NCBI GenBank assembly: GCA_902768825.1 | Contig: CACXMR010000021.1 | Span: forward strand, 1-48,340 | Length of the DNA: 48,340 bases | Direction of reading: 5' to 3' | DNA from: an uncultured Ruminococcus sp. | GTDB lineage: Bacteria > Bacillota > Clostridia > Oscillospirales > Acutalibacteraceae | Shown here: positions 8,167-16,418 of the stretch, in pieces | Position numbering within the stretch: the stretch's first letter is position 1 | Layout of the letters: every line of letters begins with the position of its first letter | Position numbers and translations under genes: made by a program | Notes under the pieces: generated by a model | What the model saw: the letters and a program-made list of their open reading frames with translations, nothing else | What the model was told of the DNA's origin: nothing | The model's database searches: none

Positions 8167-8280
8167 CTATCTCAGACGCAGGCTCCACAGGAATCTTATT
8201 CGGTGGGCATCATAAGGGCTTCTCCTGTCTCATCAGCAATGGACTCCGGAACACTGCCCTACTCACCTGACGTCAGATAG
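8167..8280 (-). ncRNA. Structured 5' leader of fibre operon 1, possible cis-regulatory RNA
   Basis: On the minus strand a closing stem pairs CTATCTGACG (8280-8271) with CGTC(TG)AGATAG (8178-8167). Inside, ACAGGA (8228-8223) pairs with TCCTGT (8192-8187) around a CTTAT/ATAAG hairpin. CAGTG and CATTG form another arm near 8256-8237. GGGC (8259-8256) can pair across with GCCC (8219-8216), a possible pseudoknot. The element lies between the promoter and the first gene. No riboswitch class was recognised. Confidence 0.45.
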
Positions 8281-8303
8281 GCATTATTATCTAATTTACT
8301 AAT

Positions 8304-8333
8304 AGTATAATACTTAATACTATCTTCTGTCAA
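8304..8333 (-). promoter_or_regulatory. Promoter of fibre operon 1
   Basis: Minus-strand TTGACA (8328-8333) and TATACT (8304-8309) are 18 bp apart. The start point would be near 8298, giving a leader of about 200 nt. Confidence 0.7.
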
Positions 8334-8551
8334 GTGATAAATAATTTTGAGCATTCTGCACATAAAATTTTCCGCTAATTTTGACTTTGCAGAGTTGTGA
8401 AGTCATGTTACCATCCGCCTTTGCTTAATCTGTCCGCTCATTTATCAAATTGTTGCGCCTTGCAGCATATCGGCTGTCATCGTTCCCGAAAAATGCTACA
8501 TTTGTGACTATCCAATATTCAAATCGTGACCTGCTTTGATGCAGGAAGCTT

Positions 8552-8580
8552 TTGTAAAGCATAATACTTTACACTATAAT
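8552..8580 (+). promoter_or_regulatory. Plus-strand promoter with an overlapping dyad
   Basis: TTGTAA (8552-8557) and TATAAT (8575-8580) are 17 bp apart. The inverted repeat GTAAAG-N7-CTTTAC runs through the -35 box and spacer, where a repressor could bind. Confidence 0.5.
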
Positions 8581-8586
8581 TATATA

Positions 8587-8781
8587 AACGATAGCTTTTG
8601 TGAGTATGTTTTAGTACAACACGCTGACTATATTTCTCCACCATAAAATAAACAACAGCGACATTTTCTGTAAGGCTTTTTGACTTTACACTGTGATTTA
8701 TGCCTGCTTTTGTTCACTTATTTGAGATAAGCAAAGAAAGGTCTGTCACTTATCACAGCGACAGACCTTTCTTTTTTTCAT
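8587..8781 (+). ncRNA. Candidate small RNA between promoter and strong terminator
   Basis: The ~190-nt stretch between the promoter at 8552-8580 and the hairpin ending near 8781 contains no convincing ORF on the plus strand. Its only supported features are these two signals. The upstream stretch 8340-8550 shows nothing recognisable. Confidence 0.3.
8733..8781. terminator. Strong hairpin terminator, probably bidirectional
   Basis: Arms AAAGAAAGGTCTGTC (8733-8747) and GACAGACCTTTCTTT (8760-8774) are perfect 15-bp complements with a 12-nt loop. Seven to eight T follow on the plus strand. On the minus strand the same stem lies downstream of trpB. Confidence 0.85.
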
Positions 8782-8808
8782 TTGAGGAGGGGGTATTACA
8801 TTAATATG

Positions 8809-10191
8809 TCAATCCTGACCCGGAACTGCAGGGAGACCCCTGAAGCCAACTTCAAGATCTTCATCTGTGGGGATATAGTCTGACATTACACCGTCATTGT
8901 ACTTCTCGTATGCCACCATGTCAAAATAACCTGTTCCGGTGAGTCCGAAGAGGATAGTTTTCTCCTCCCCTGTCTCCTTGCACTTGAGGGCCTCATCAAT
9001 GGCAACACGGATAGCGTGTGAGCTTTCGGGAGCAGGAAGGATGCCTTCAACTCTCGCAAACTGCTCGGCTGCGGCAAATACTGAGGTCTGCTCAACCGCT
9101 CTCGCCTCCATAAATCCGTCATGGTAGAGCTGGCTGAGGGTGGATGACATACCGTGGAATCTCAGACCGCCGGCGTGGTTTGCCGAAGGAATAAAGCCTG
9201 AACCAAGGGTATACATCTTAGCAAGAGGACAGATCATGCCTGTATCGCAGAAATCATAAGCAAACTTACCTCTTGTAAAGCTGGGGCAGGATGCAGGCTC
9301 TACTGCGATGAACTGATAATCCTTTTCGCCCCTGAGCTTTTCACCCATGAAGGGAGCAATGAGTCCTCCAAGGTTGGAGCCGCCGCCTGCACAGCCGATG
9401 ATAACATCAGGCTTTACGCCATACTTGTCAAGAGCGGTCTTAGCCTCAAGACCGATAACCGACTGGTGCAGGAGCACCTGATTGAGCACAGAACCAAGAA
9501 CATAACGGTAGCCGGGATTTGATGTAGCCACTTCAACCGCCTCGGAGATAGCACAACCAAGGCTTCCTGTAGTGCCGGGATGAGCCTCAAGTATCTTTCT
9601 GCCAATACTTGTTGTGGTTGACGGAGAAGGTGTAACATCAGCTCCATAGGTGCGCATAACCTCACGGCGGAAGGGCTTCTGCTCATAGCTTACCTTTACC
9701 ATGAACACCTTGCAGTCAAGTCCGAAATATGCACAAGCCATAGAGAGGGCTGTTCCCCACTGACCTGCACCTGTCTCTGTAGTAACGCCCTTGAGTCCCT
9801 GCTTCTTTGCATAATAAGCCTGGGCAATAGCAGAGTTGAGCTTGTGGCTGCCGCTGGTGTTGTTGCCTTCAAACTTATAGTAGATCTTGGCAGGGGTACC
9901 GAGAGCCTTTTCAAGGCAATAAGCACGGACAAGGGGTGACGGGCGGTACATCTTGTAGAAATCCCTGATCTCCTCAGGTATCTCTATATAGGGTGTGGTG
10001 TCGTCCAGCTCCTGTGCAACAAGCTCTTCACAGAACACAACACCAAGCTGCTCGGCATTAAGAGGCTTGCAGGTGCCGGGATCAAGAAGAGGTGCGGGCT
10101 TGTTCTTCATGTCAGCCCTGAGGTTATACCATTTTTCAGGTATCTCGTTCTCGCTCAGATAAATTTTGTAGGGGATCTTCTTTTCACTCAT
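8809..10191 (-). CDS. trpB: Tryptophan synthase beta chain, TrpB2 type
   Basis: This 460-aa PLP enzyme of the fold-II TrpB family condenses indole with serine to give tryptophan. The PLP lysine lies in NTSGSHKLNSA (about residue 113), followed by the TETGAGQWG substrate loop and the phosphate-binding CAGGGSNLGG motif. The ~460-aa length, the N-terminal extension (KIPYKIYLSENEIPEKWYN) and SPLVRAYCLEKALG identify the TrpB2 subfamily rather than the ~400-aa TrpB1 that pairs with TrpA. No trpA or other trp gene is adjacent, so it may salvage indole or serve as a stand-alone enzyme. AAAGGAG precedes ATG. Control is by the upstream T-box with a Trp specifier codon, which agrees with the function. 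Confidence 0.95.
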   Translation of the reverse strand: MSEKKIPYKIYLSENEIPEKWYNLRADMKNKPAPLLDPGTCKPLNAEQLGVVFCEELVAQELDDTTPYIEIPEEIRDFYKMYRPSPLVRAYCLEKALGTPAKIYYKFEGNNTSGSHKLNSAIAQAYYAKKQGLKGVTTETGAGQWGTALSMACAYFGLDCKVFMVKVSYEQKPFRREVMRTYGADVTPSPSTTTSIGRKILEAHPGTTGSLGCAISEAVEVATSNPGYRYVLGSVLNQVLLHQSVIGLEAKTALDKYGVKPDVIIGCAGGGSNLGGLIAPFMGEKLRGEKDYQFIAVEPASCPSFTRGKFAYDFCDTGMICPLAKMYTLGSGFIPSANHAGGLRFHGMSSTLSQLYHDGFMEARAVEQTSVFAAAEQFARVEGILPAPESSHAIRVAIDEALKCKETGEEKTILFGLTGTGYFDMVAYEKYNDGVMSDYIPTDEDLEVGFRGLPAVPGQD

Positions 10192-10225
10192 GGTAGTTTA
10201 CTCCTTTATATAATTAATTTTTTGA

Positions 10226-10282
10226 TTATCGGGACATACTGGGGGCTAAACGGCTTCGCCATCGCTTTGTCATCAATTTCAT
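10226..10282 (-). CDS. Small 18-codon ORF between T-box terminator and trpB
   Basis: GGAGG lies 9 nt before ATG 10282, and the frame encodes MKLMTKRWRSRLAPSMSR before TAA. It is Arg-rich with one Trp codon. It lies downstream of the T-box terminator, so it is made only on read-through, and it ends 34 nt before trpB. It could be a translated leader peptide or a coupling ORF. Coding status rests only on the ribosome binding site and position. Confidence 0.4.
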   Translation of the reverse strand: MKLMTKRWRSRLAPSMSR

Positions 10283-10297
10283 CAGAAAGACCTCCAA

Positions 10298-10573
10298 ATA
10301 AAAAAACTGCCCCGACAAAAATGCCGGGACAGGTAATTCCTGCGGTGCCACCCTGCTTGACGCATAACAATCAGCGTCCTCCTTGAGCGTACTATCATAC
10401 GCCGACCCATGATCACGGCAGGTCAACCCGTCTTGCATACTCCGCAGCACAATCCTGCGTTTCTGCTCGCCCTCAGAAGTCCATTCAACAATACTTTCTC
10501 TGCTGCACTCACACCATCGGCAGCTCTCTGCAAGAGTACGGTATAGCCTACTCACTCTTCCTCAACGGTTTAT
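10298..10573 (-). promoter_or_regulatory. T-box leader with tryptophan specifier
   Basis: The minus strand carries the T-box sequence AGGGTGGCACCGC (10354-10342). The terminator is TGTCCCGGCA/TGTCGGGGCA with a T7 run (10331-10300). The stem I specifier region reads GAATGGACTTCTGAG, placing TGG (Trp) at 10483-10481. Uncharged tRNA-Trp would stabilise the antiterminator and turn on trpB. Confidence 0.93.
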
Positions 10574-10579
10574 GTGCAT

Positions 10580-10608
10580 ATTATATTCGATGATAATTCA
10601 TTTGTCAA
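10580..10608 (-). promoter_or_regulatory. Consensus promoter of the T-box/trpB transcript
   Basis: Minus-strand TTGACA (10603-10608) and TATAAT (10580-10585) are exactly 17 bp apart, both perfect consensus hexamers. Confidence 0.9.
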
Positions 10609-10751
10609 TACTTAATAAAAAAAGCATCGAATGTTTTTTTCTTCTGTGTCAATAACGCAGACTCTCCCATATTTCGTTTAGGGTAAATCAACCGTTCGGC
10701 TTTGCACTGCCACAATGTTTATGGAAATAATCTTTGTCTATCCGGAATATC

Positions 10752-10780
10752 TTGACATACAAATAAAGACTTGGTATAAT
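10752..10780 (+). promoter_or_regulatory. Consensus promoter of the acyltransferase/glycosyltransferase operon
   Basis: TTGACA (10752-10757) and TATAAT (10775-10780) are 17 bp apart. The start point would be near 10787, about 110 nt before the first gene. Confidence 0.88.
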
Positions 10781-10894
10781 TTTATATTGGATGAGAATAT
10801 TTTTATTTGAGTGGACAACAGAGTTGACCGAGTATCCGCCAGGGGTTTTCTGCGTGAAAACAATCCCGCTGCCGGAAGAAATGGGAGAGATCTG

Positions 10895-11671
10895 ATGGAC
10901 AAACGCAAGGTGATTTATTACAGAGATGAGCTGAATGATGAGTTTTCTACAGCTCAGATAACTCCCCGCACTATAGACGAAAGCTATGTGTATATTAACG
11001 ACTCCGTTTTTAAAAAATTCACCCATATTTTTTGGTACAGAATCGTGGCGACTCCCATTGCCTGGCTGTATGTCAAGCTGGTTTTTCATCAAAAAACCGT
11101 GGGGCGTAAGGCATTTAAGGAGTGCAAAAAAAAGGGCTATTTCATGTATGGCAACCACACTCAGGTGGTTGGCGACCCCTTTATCCCCAACATTATCAAC
11201 TTCCCTAAGAATGATTATATAATCGTTCACCCCAATAACGTGTCTATGCCTGTTCTCGGCAAGGTGACACCCTCTCTGGGAGCATTGCCCCTTCCTGATG
11301 ACAAGGGTGCGTATAAAAATTTCCTTGCTGCCATAGATACGCATATAGAGAGAAAGCATACCGTGGTGGTGTATCCCGAAGCTCATATCTGGCCATACTA
11401 CACTAAAATCAGACCGTTTCCGGACACCTCCTTTACATACCCTGCAAAGCTTCTCGCCCCCGTCTATTGCTTTACTAACACCTATCACAAGCGCAGGCAC
11501 GGCAAGGAGCCCAAGATCATTACTTATGTTGACGGACCCTTCTTCCCCGATCCCGAAAAGCCTATCAAGGCAAGACGCAGGGAGCTGAGGGACCGTGTTT
11601 ATGAAGCAATGTGCAAGCGAGCCGAATGCTCTGACCATGAACAGATAAGGTACATAAAGGTGGAGGACTGA
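10895..11671 (+). CDS. PlsC-like lysophospholipid acyltransferase
   Basis: The LPLAT fold is recognised from YGNHTQVVGDPF (about residue 83), the acyltransferase His-Asp motif with one residue more than the usual HX4D, and from VVYPEAHIWPYYT, the conserved P-E block. There is a membrane-associating segment (FWYRIVATPIAWLYVKLVF). Family members transfer acyl chains to lysophosphatidate or glycolipid hydroxyls at the inner membrane face. ATG 10895 is chosen over GTG 10811 because GGGAGAG lies 5 nt upstream; the extra 28 residues look non-conserved. It is first in an operon with two GT8 genes, the second fused to another LPLAT domain, which suggests a glycolipid or lipid-anchored glycan. The substrate is unknown. 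Confidence 0.85.
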   Translation: MDKRKVIYYRDELNDEFSTAQITPRTIDESYVYINDSVFKKFTHIFWYRIVATPIAWLYVKLVFHQKTVGRKAFKECKKKGYFMYGNHTQVVGDPFIPNIINFPKNDYIIVHPNNVSMPVLGKVTPSLGALPLPDDKGAYKNFLAAIDTHIERKHTVVVYPEAHIWPYYTKIRPFPDTSFTYPAKLLAPVYCFTNTYHKRRHGKEPKIITYVDGPFFPDPEKPIKARRRELRDRVYEAMCKRAECSDHEQIRYIKVED

Positions 11672-11672
11672 G

Positions 11673-12512
11673 ATGATAGATATTCTCTTTTGCGGAAATG
11701 TGGGCGTCTTTGACGGCGTTCTCACCTGCGTTTTATCCATAATGAAGCGAACAAAATCAAACGAACCTCTGACCCTGCACATTTTTACAATGGACGTGTC
11801 TCATCTTGATCCGAAATATACTCCTGTGACTGATGAACAGATCAGCTTTCTTCAGGATGTGGTGCAAAAAAAGAACCCGGAGAGCAGAGTGAGGAAGTAT
11901 GACGTCACTGACTACTATATGGATTATTTCTCCGGCTGCCCAAACGAAGGCGCCTATTGTTCTCCCTATACGCTGATAAGGCTCTTTGCTGATCTGATCG
12001 ATGACATCCCCGACAAGCTGCTTTATCTCGATACGGACATAATGTTTAACCGTGACGCAAGGCTGCTGTGGCTCATTGATATTGACGATTATGAGTATGC
12101 CGCCGCCAACGACCATTACGGAAAGTATCTCATAAACCCAAGATACATCAATGCCGGCGTAATACTCTTTAACATGAAAAAGTGCAGGGAAACCGGACTG
12201 TTTGGCAAGGCAAGAGAATGGATCCAGAAAAAGAAGCTTACCTTTGCGGATCAGAGTGCGCTAATACGCTCCACCACCAAAAAAAAGCTTTTGCCTCAAA
12301 AATATAACGATCAGAAGTTTCTGCATAAGCATACGGTAGTGCGGCACTTTTCAAAAAGACTGTTCTGGCTTCCATATCCGCACACTGACAATATTAAGCA
12401 ATACCACGTTGAAAAGGTACACAGTGTTTTCAGATATCACCAGTTTGACGACATACTGAATGAATATCTGAGACTGAAGGAAGAATTCAATACAAGGGGT
12501 CGAGAAATATGA
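11673..12512 (+). CDS. Glycosyltransferase family 8 protein
   Basis: This 279-aa GT-A-fold enzyme has N-terminal strand IDILFCGN for nucleotide sugar binding. The metal-binding DXD lies in KLLYLDTDIMFNRD (about residue 115-128), and YINAGVILFNM is the conserved GT8 segment. A C-terminal LWLPYPHTDNIKQYHVEK includes the family His. GT8 enzymes are retaining transferases that use UDP-Gal or UDP-Glc in bacterial surface glycan synthesis. The start follows the previous stop by one base, with GGAGG inside the upstream gene, and the end overlaps the next gene by 4 bp (ATGA), so all three are coupled. No membrane segment is seen. Acceptor and sugar cannot be told from sequence. Confidence 0.88.
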   Translation: MIDILFCGNVGVFDGVLTCVLSIMKRTKSNEPLTLHIFTMDVSHLDPKYTPVTDEQISFLQDVVQKKNPESRVRKYDVTDYYMDYFSGCPNEGAYCSPYTLIRLFADLIDDIPDKLLYLDTDIMFNRDARLLWLIDIDDYEYAAANDHYGKYLINPRYINAGVILFNMKKCRETGLFGKAREWIQKKKLTFADQSALIRSTTKKKLLPQKYNDQKFLHKHTVVRHFSKRLFWLPYPHTDNIKQYHVEKVHSVFRYHQFDDILNEYLRLKEEFNTRGREI

Positions 12513-14293
12513 ACGCTAATCCAATACCGATTTTTTATGCCTGCGACGATGCCTTCGTAAAGTACACTATAGTATCCCTCTATTCCATGATTCAAAACGC
12601 CTCCCCTGATTACAAGTATATTATACATATTCTTCACACGGAGATCAGTGACGAGAATAAAAACAAGGTCTATAAGCTCGCTAACGATAACTTTGAGATT
12701 CGTTTTGTTGACGTTACCGGCTACCTCAGATCTATCTCCGAAAAGCTTCCCCTCAGGGACTATTACTCAAAGACAACCTATTATCGTCTCTTTATCGCTG
12801 AGATGTTTACTGACTATGCCAAGGCTATCTATATTGACAGCGACACCATCGTCCAGGGTGACATCAGCAAGCTTTACAATATTGACATCAAGGATGCTTA
12901 TGTCGGTGCCTGCCACGAACAGGCCATGATCCAGGCGGATGAGTTTGGCACCTATGTGGAAAAGGTCATTGGTATCTCAAGGTACAATTTCTTTAATGCG
13001 GGTCTGCTGGTCATCAACTGCGAACAGTTCCGTCTGCATTTCGTTTTGGATAAGTTTGTGGACTACCTGCATTATTATAACTTTGTGGTCACACAGGACG
13101 AGGATTATCTGAATCTCATCTGCAAGGATCATGTCTACTGGATAGATCAGCGCTGGAACACTGAGGTATTCGGTGAGATCTCCTATCCTATCGAGCAGGC
13201 AAACATGATTCATTACATAATGACAAGCAAGCCCTGGCACTATGCGAATTGCCGCCATGGCGACATTTTCTGGCACTATGCAAAGCAGACCGAGGTATTT
13301 GACGAGATGAAGAGTATTCAGGACAGCTACACCGATGAGGAAAAGGAGAGGGACGCAAAGTCTCAGGTAGCTCTCTCTGAGCTTGCTATCAAAGAGATAA
13401 ACCGTGAGGATAATTTTATGAACCGCATGAACCGTGACAAGAGAGCCAAGGACCGGGTCGAGGTGCTGCATAAGATCGAGCAGTTTGAGCGTGAGGGTCG
13501 TTTTGACGAGGACGTTGAGATCGATCCGCCGGGACGTGTGCTCCTGCCTGATGATATTGACTACATTCAGAAGAGCTTCACTGACAAGATCAAGACCAAG
13601 ATCGCCTTTATGATCGCTCACAAGTTTGTAAACAACCTGATAAAGGACAAGAAGTTTATTATCAAGGAAATGCGCGGTCTTGAAAACTTCCACAATCTTA
13701 AAAGCGGCGCAGTAATCACCTGCAACCACTTCAACGCCTTTGACAGCTTTGCGATACAGCTTGCCTACGAGGCCGCTGACCAGCCCAACCGTTCCTTCTG
13801 GAGAGTAATCAGAGAGGGCAACTACACCTCTTTCCCGGGCTTCTACGGCTTCCTGATGCGCCACTGCAACACTCTCCCCCTTTCATCCAACAGAGACACG
13901 ATGAAGAAGTTTATGAGCGCTACCAACGAACTGATCAGCACAGGCAACTTCGTGCTGTTCTATCCTGAGCAGAGCATGTGGTGGAACTATCGCAAGCCCA
14001 AGCCCCTCAAGAGCGGCGCCTACAGCTTTGCAGTAAAGAACAATGCACCTGTTCTCCCCTGCTTCATTACCATGAAGGATTCCGATGTCATGGGTGAGGA
14101 TGGCTTCTATGTGCAGGAGTATACAATACACATTGCAGAGCCGATCTATCCGGACACGACCCTTTCGCACCGCAAGCGCATAGACGACATGATGGACAGA
14201 AACTACGCTGTCTGGAAGGAAATCTACGAGAAAGAGTATCATATCGCTCTCACCTATACCACTGAGACAAAGCCGGAAACACCGGAAGAATAA
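12509..14293 (+). CDS. Fusion of GT8 glycosyltransferase and PlsC-like acyltransferase
   Basis: This 594-aa two-domain protein has a GT8 domain at residues 1-270: IPIFYACDDAFVKYT start, AIYIDSDTIVQGD metal-binding DXD, YNFFNAGLLVINC. A charged helical linker spans about 275-350. The LPLAT domain (about 350-580) has CNHFNAFDSF, a proper HX4D motif, followed by REGNY, LPLSSNRDTMKKF and LFYPEQSMWWNYRKPKPLKSGA. The fusion predicts that one protein adds a sugar and an acyl chain to the same lipid or glycan. With the separate acyltransferase and GT8 genes just upstream, the operon holds two of each activity. It ends at a strong terminator. The domain calls are firm; the coupled reaction is inference. 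Confidence 0.9.
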   Translation: MNANPIPIFYACDDAFVKYTIVSLYSMIQNASPDYKYIIHILHTEISDENKNKVYKLANDNFEIRFVDVTGYLRSISEKLPLRDYYSKTTYYRLFIAEMFTDYAKAIYIDSDTIVQGDISKLYNIDIKDAYVGACHEQAMIQADEFGTYVEKVIGISRYNFFNAGLLVINCEQFRLHFVLDKFVDYLHYYNFVVTQDEDYLNLICKDHVYWIDQRWNTEVFGEISYPIEQANMIHYIMTSKPWHYANCRHGDIFWHYAKQTEVFDEMKSIQDSYTDEEKERDAKSQVALSELAIKEINREDNFMNRMNRDKRAKDRVEVLHKIEQFEREGRFDEDVEIDPPGRVLLPDDIDYIQKSFTDKIKTKIAFMIAHKFVNNLIKDKKFIIKEMRGLENFHNLKSGAVITCNHFNAFDSFAIQLAYEAADQPNRSFWRVIREGNYTSFPGFYGFLMRHCNTLPLSSNRDTMKKFMSATNELISTGNFVLFYPEQSMWWNYRKPKPLKSGAYSFAVKNNAPVLPCFITMKDSDVMGEDGFYVQEYTIHIAEPIYPDTTLSHRKRIDDMMDRNYAVWKEIYEKEYHIALTYTTETKPETPEE

Positions 14294-14300
14294 AAAAATC

Positions 14301-14338
14301 AGTCCTGATTCCGAAAGGAGTCAGGACTTTCTTTTTTC
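14301..14338 (+). terminator. Rho-independent terminator of the glycolipid operon
   Basis: Stem AGTCCTGA (14301-14308) / TCAGGACT (14321-14328) is followed by TTCTTTTTT. Confidence 0.88.
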
Positions 14339-14452
14339 TATTGGTCAGCGCTTAGCGAGGGGCTGACTATCAGCTGGGATAATCTGATTATTTTGATTTC
14401 TTTTTAGCATACTCAAAACCATCAAGCTTGCCAGTGCCCGCCGTCCGGCGAG

Positions 14453-16153
14453 TTAAGCCTTTTTCTTGGAATACTTGGGCTTTGCCTTTGATGACCCTTG
14501 CTTCTTGCCATTGTTGTCGTTGCCAAAAATCAGCTTGATAACAAACAGTGTGATCAGCATAAGCGCAAGAGAAACACCGAGCACAACATACACATTCTGG
14601 ACAAAGCCTGCAAGCAGATAACCCACTGCTGAAACAGCGGCTACGGTCATAGCATAAGGAAGCTGGGTCGAAACGTGATTAACGTGGTCACACTGAGCAC
14701 CTGTGGAAGCCATGATAGTTGTGTCTGAAATGGGTGAGCAGTGGTCGCCGCAGACCGCACCTGCGAGACAAGCAGAAATGCAGATAATGACCATTGAGGG
14801 AATGCCGTTTTCGGCAGCGTTAACGAGCTGGTCGCCAAACACACCGGTAACTATGGGAATGAGAATACCAAAGGTTCCCCATGATGTGCCTGTTGCAAAG
14901 GAAAGACCGAGCGCCACTACAAACAGGATCAGGGGCAGGAGCACCTGCACTGCGGTTGCACTCTCAACAAGACCCTTGACATATTCGCCTGCACCCAGAG
15001 TGCCTGTGATGGATTTGAGGGTCCATGCAAAAACAAGAATGAGTATAGCAGGAACCATCTGCTTGAAGCCGCCGACGATGGATTCCATACACTCTGTAAA
15101 CTTGAGAACTCTGCGAAGAAGGTAATAAACGATTATTACTATCAGAGCGCCTATGGAACCGATAGAAAGGCCGTAGGAAGCGTCACAGTTAGCAAAGGCG
15201 TCTATTATGCTCTCTCCCTTGAAAATACCGCCAGTGTAAAGCATACCAAGGACACAGAAGGCAATAAGTATGATTACCGGCAGGATGAGGTCAATCACCT
15301 TGCCCCTTGAGGTGGAAGGCTTGTCATCCTCAGCATAAACGCTGTTGCGTGAGGTGAAGAGGTCGCCGTTTATTGCATTGACCTCGTGCTTTCTCATAGG
15401 ACCGAAATCTACGTTGGAAACAGCTATGAAAATCACCATTACAAGGGTAAGCAGTGCATAGAGGTTGTAAGGAATCGTACTGATAAAGAGCTGTATGCCG
15501 TTAACATCCTTAACAGTACCGCTGACCGCTGCCGCCCATGATGAAATCGGAGCTATTATGCAGACAGGCGCCGCAGTGGCGTCGATGAGATAGGCAAGCT
15601 TTGAACGTGAGATCTGGTGCTTGTCCGTAACAGGACGCATTACAGAACCAACCGTCAGACAGTTGAAATAGTCGTCAACAAAAATGAGTCCGCCAAGAAG
15701 GAAGGTGGACAGGCTTGCGCCCCTTCTTGTCTTGATACGCCTTGAAGCCCATTCACCATAGGCACGGCTGCCACCTGCCTTGTTCATAAGAACAACGATA
15801 GCACCCAGGACAACAAGGAAAACCAGGATACCTACATTATAAGAATCGGCAACATTTGCAATAACTCCGTCCTGTACCACACAGTTCATAAAGCCCTCAA
15901 AGCCTGTGCCGAGAGCGATAGCTGCGATGATACCGCCGGACATAATGCCTATGAACAGTGAGGAATAAACCTCTTTGGTAATCAGTGCCAGACCGATAGC
16001 TATTATCGGGGGCAAAAGAGACCACATTGATCCTATCGCTGTCTCACCGTCCATTGTGACCGCCGAGGTGATGGGGGTCTGGACAAAGCAAAACACGATA
16101 TAGATCACAATAATGCCAATGAAGATAAGATTTTTGATCAGTGTCTTTTTCAT
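14453..16153 (-). CDS. NhaC-family Na+/H+ antiporter-like membrane protein
   Basis: This 566-aa polytopic protein has about 12 hydrophobic segments. Family marks are GSMWSLLPPIIAIGLALITKE near the N-terminus, GGLIFVDDYFNCLTVGSVMRPVTD in the middle, ATGTSWGTFGILIPI, and CGDHCSPISDTTIMASTGA near the C-terminus. These belong to the NhaC/YuiF-like ion transporter superfamily, whose members exchange Na+ for H+ or carry organic acids or amino acids. The C-terminus is basic (KPKYSKKKA). It is a single gene with its own promoter. Just beyond the stop an in-frame tail-like stretch (KLDGFEYAKKKSK) suggests a small rearrangement. The transport substrate is not certain. Confidence 0.88.
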   Translation of the reverse strand: MKKTLIKNLIFIGIIVIYIVFCFVQTPITSAVTMDGETAIGSMWSLLPPIIAIGLALITKEVYSSLFIGIMSGGIIAAIALGTGFEGFMNCVVQDGVIANVADSYNVGILVFLVVLGAIVVLMNKAGGSRAYGEWASRRIKTRRGASLSTFLLGGLIFVDDYFNCLTVGSVMRPVTDKHQISRSKLAYLIDATAAPVCIIAPISSWAAAVSGTVKDVNGIQLFISTIPYNLYALLTLVMVIFIAVSNVDFGPMRKHEVNAINGDLFTSRNSVYAEDDKPSTSRGKVIDLILPVIILIAFCVLGMLYTGGIFKGESIIDAFANCDASYGLSIGSIGALIVIIVYYLLRRVLKFTECMESIVGGFKQMVPAILILVFAWTLKSITGTLGAGEYVKGLVESATAVQVLLPLILFVVALGLSFATGTSWGTFGILIPIVTGVFGDQLVNAAENGIPSMVIICISACLAGAVCGDHCSPISDTTIMASTGAQCDHVNHVSTQLPYAMTVAAVSAVGYLLAGFVQNVYVVLGVSLALMLITLFVIKLIFGNDNNGKKQGSSKAKPKYSKKKA

Positions 16154-16222
16154 ATCTGCTTTTCACCTTTCATTTTGATTATTTCGTCAAATATCTGCCA
16201 TTTTTGCTAAACGTACAAGTAA

Positions 16223-16251
16223 ATAATAACACAGCACTCCGTAATATTCAA
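16223..16251 (-). promoter_or_regulatory. Promoter of the NhaC-family gene
   Basis: Minus-strand TTGAAT (16246-16251) and TATTAT (16223-16228) are 17 bp apart, about 70 nt upstream of the start. Confidence 0.65.
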
Positions 16252-16364
16252 CATTTTCATTAAAACTTGTTTGAAAAATATATGAGAAATAATATCAGAT
16301 TTACCTTTGTGATAATCTGCATACTGTATTGCCTCCCTCCTGCCCTGTTGTTTAATACATCACA

Positions 16365-16410
16365 GAAAAAATGTGTGCAAGTCGGATCTGTTCTCTCAAC
16401 TTACACACAT
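16365..16410 (-). terminator. Terminator of the pilus operon
   Basis: On the minus strand ATGTGTGTAAGT (16410-16399) pairs with ACTTGCACACAT, followed by TTTTTT, a few bases after the sortase stop codon. Confidence 0.85.
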
Positions 16411-16418
16411 TATTATAA

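Noticed and set aside
8226-8240. CTGATGAG on the minus strand, resembling a hammerhead ribozyme core
   Set aside because: No matching stem II and no GAAA at the proper place; the region folds better as the leader described.
10688-11782. 364-aa minus-strand ORF
   Set aside because: It is antisense to the PlsC-like gene, has no ribosome binding site or family pattern, and the plus strand has promoter, motifs and coupling.
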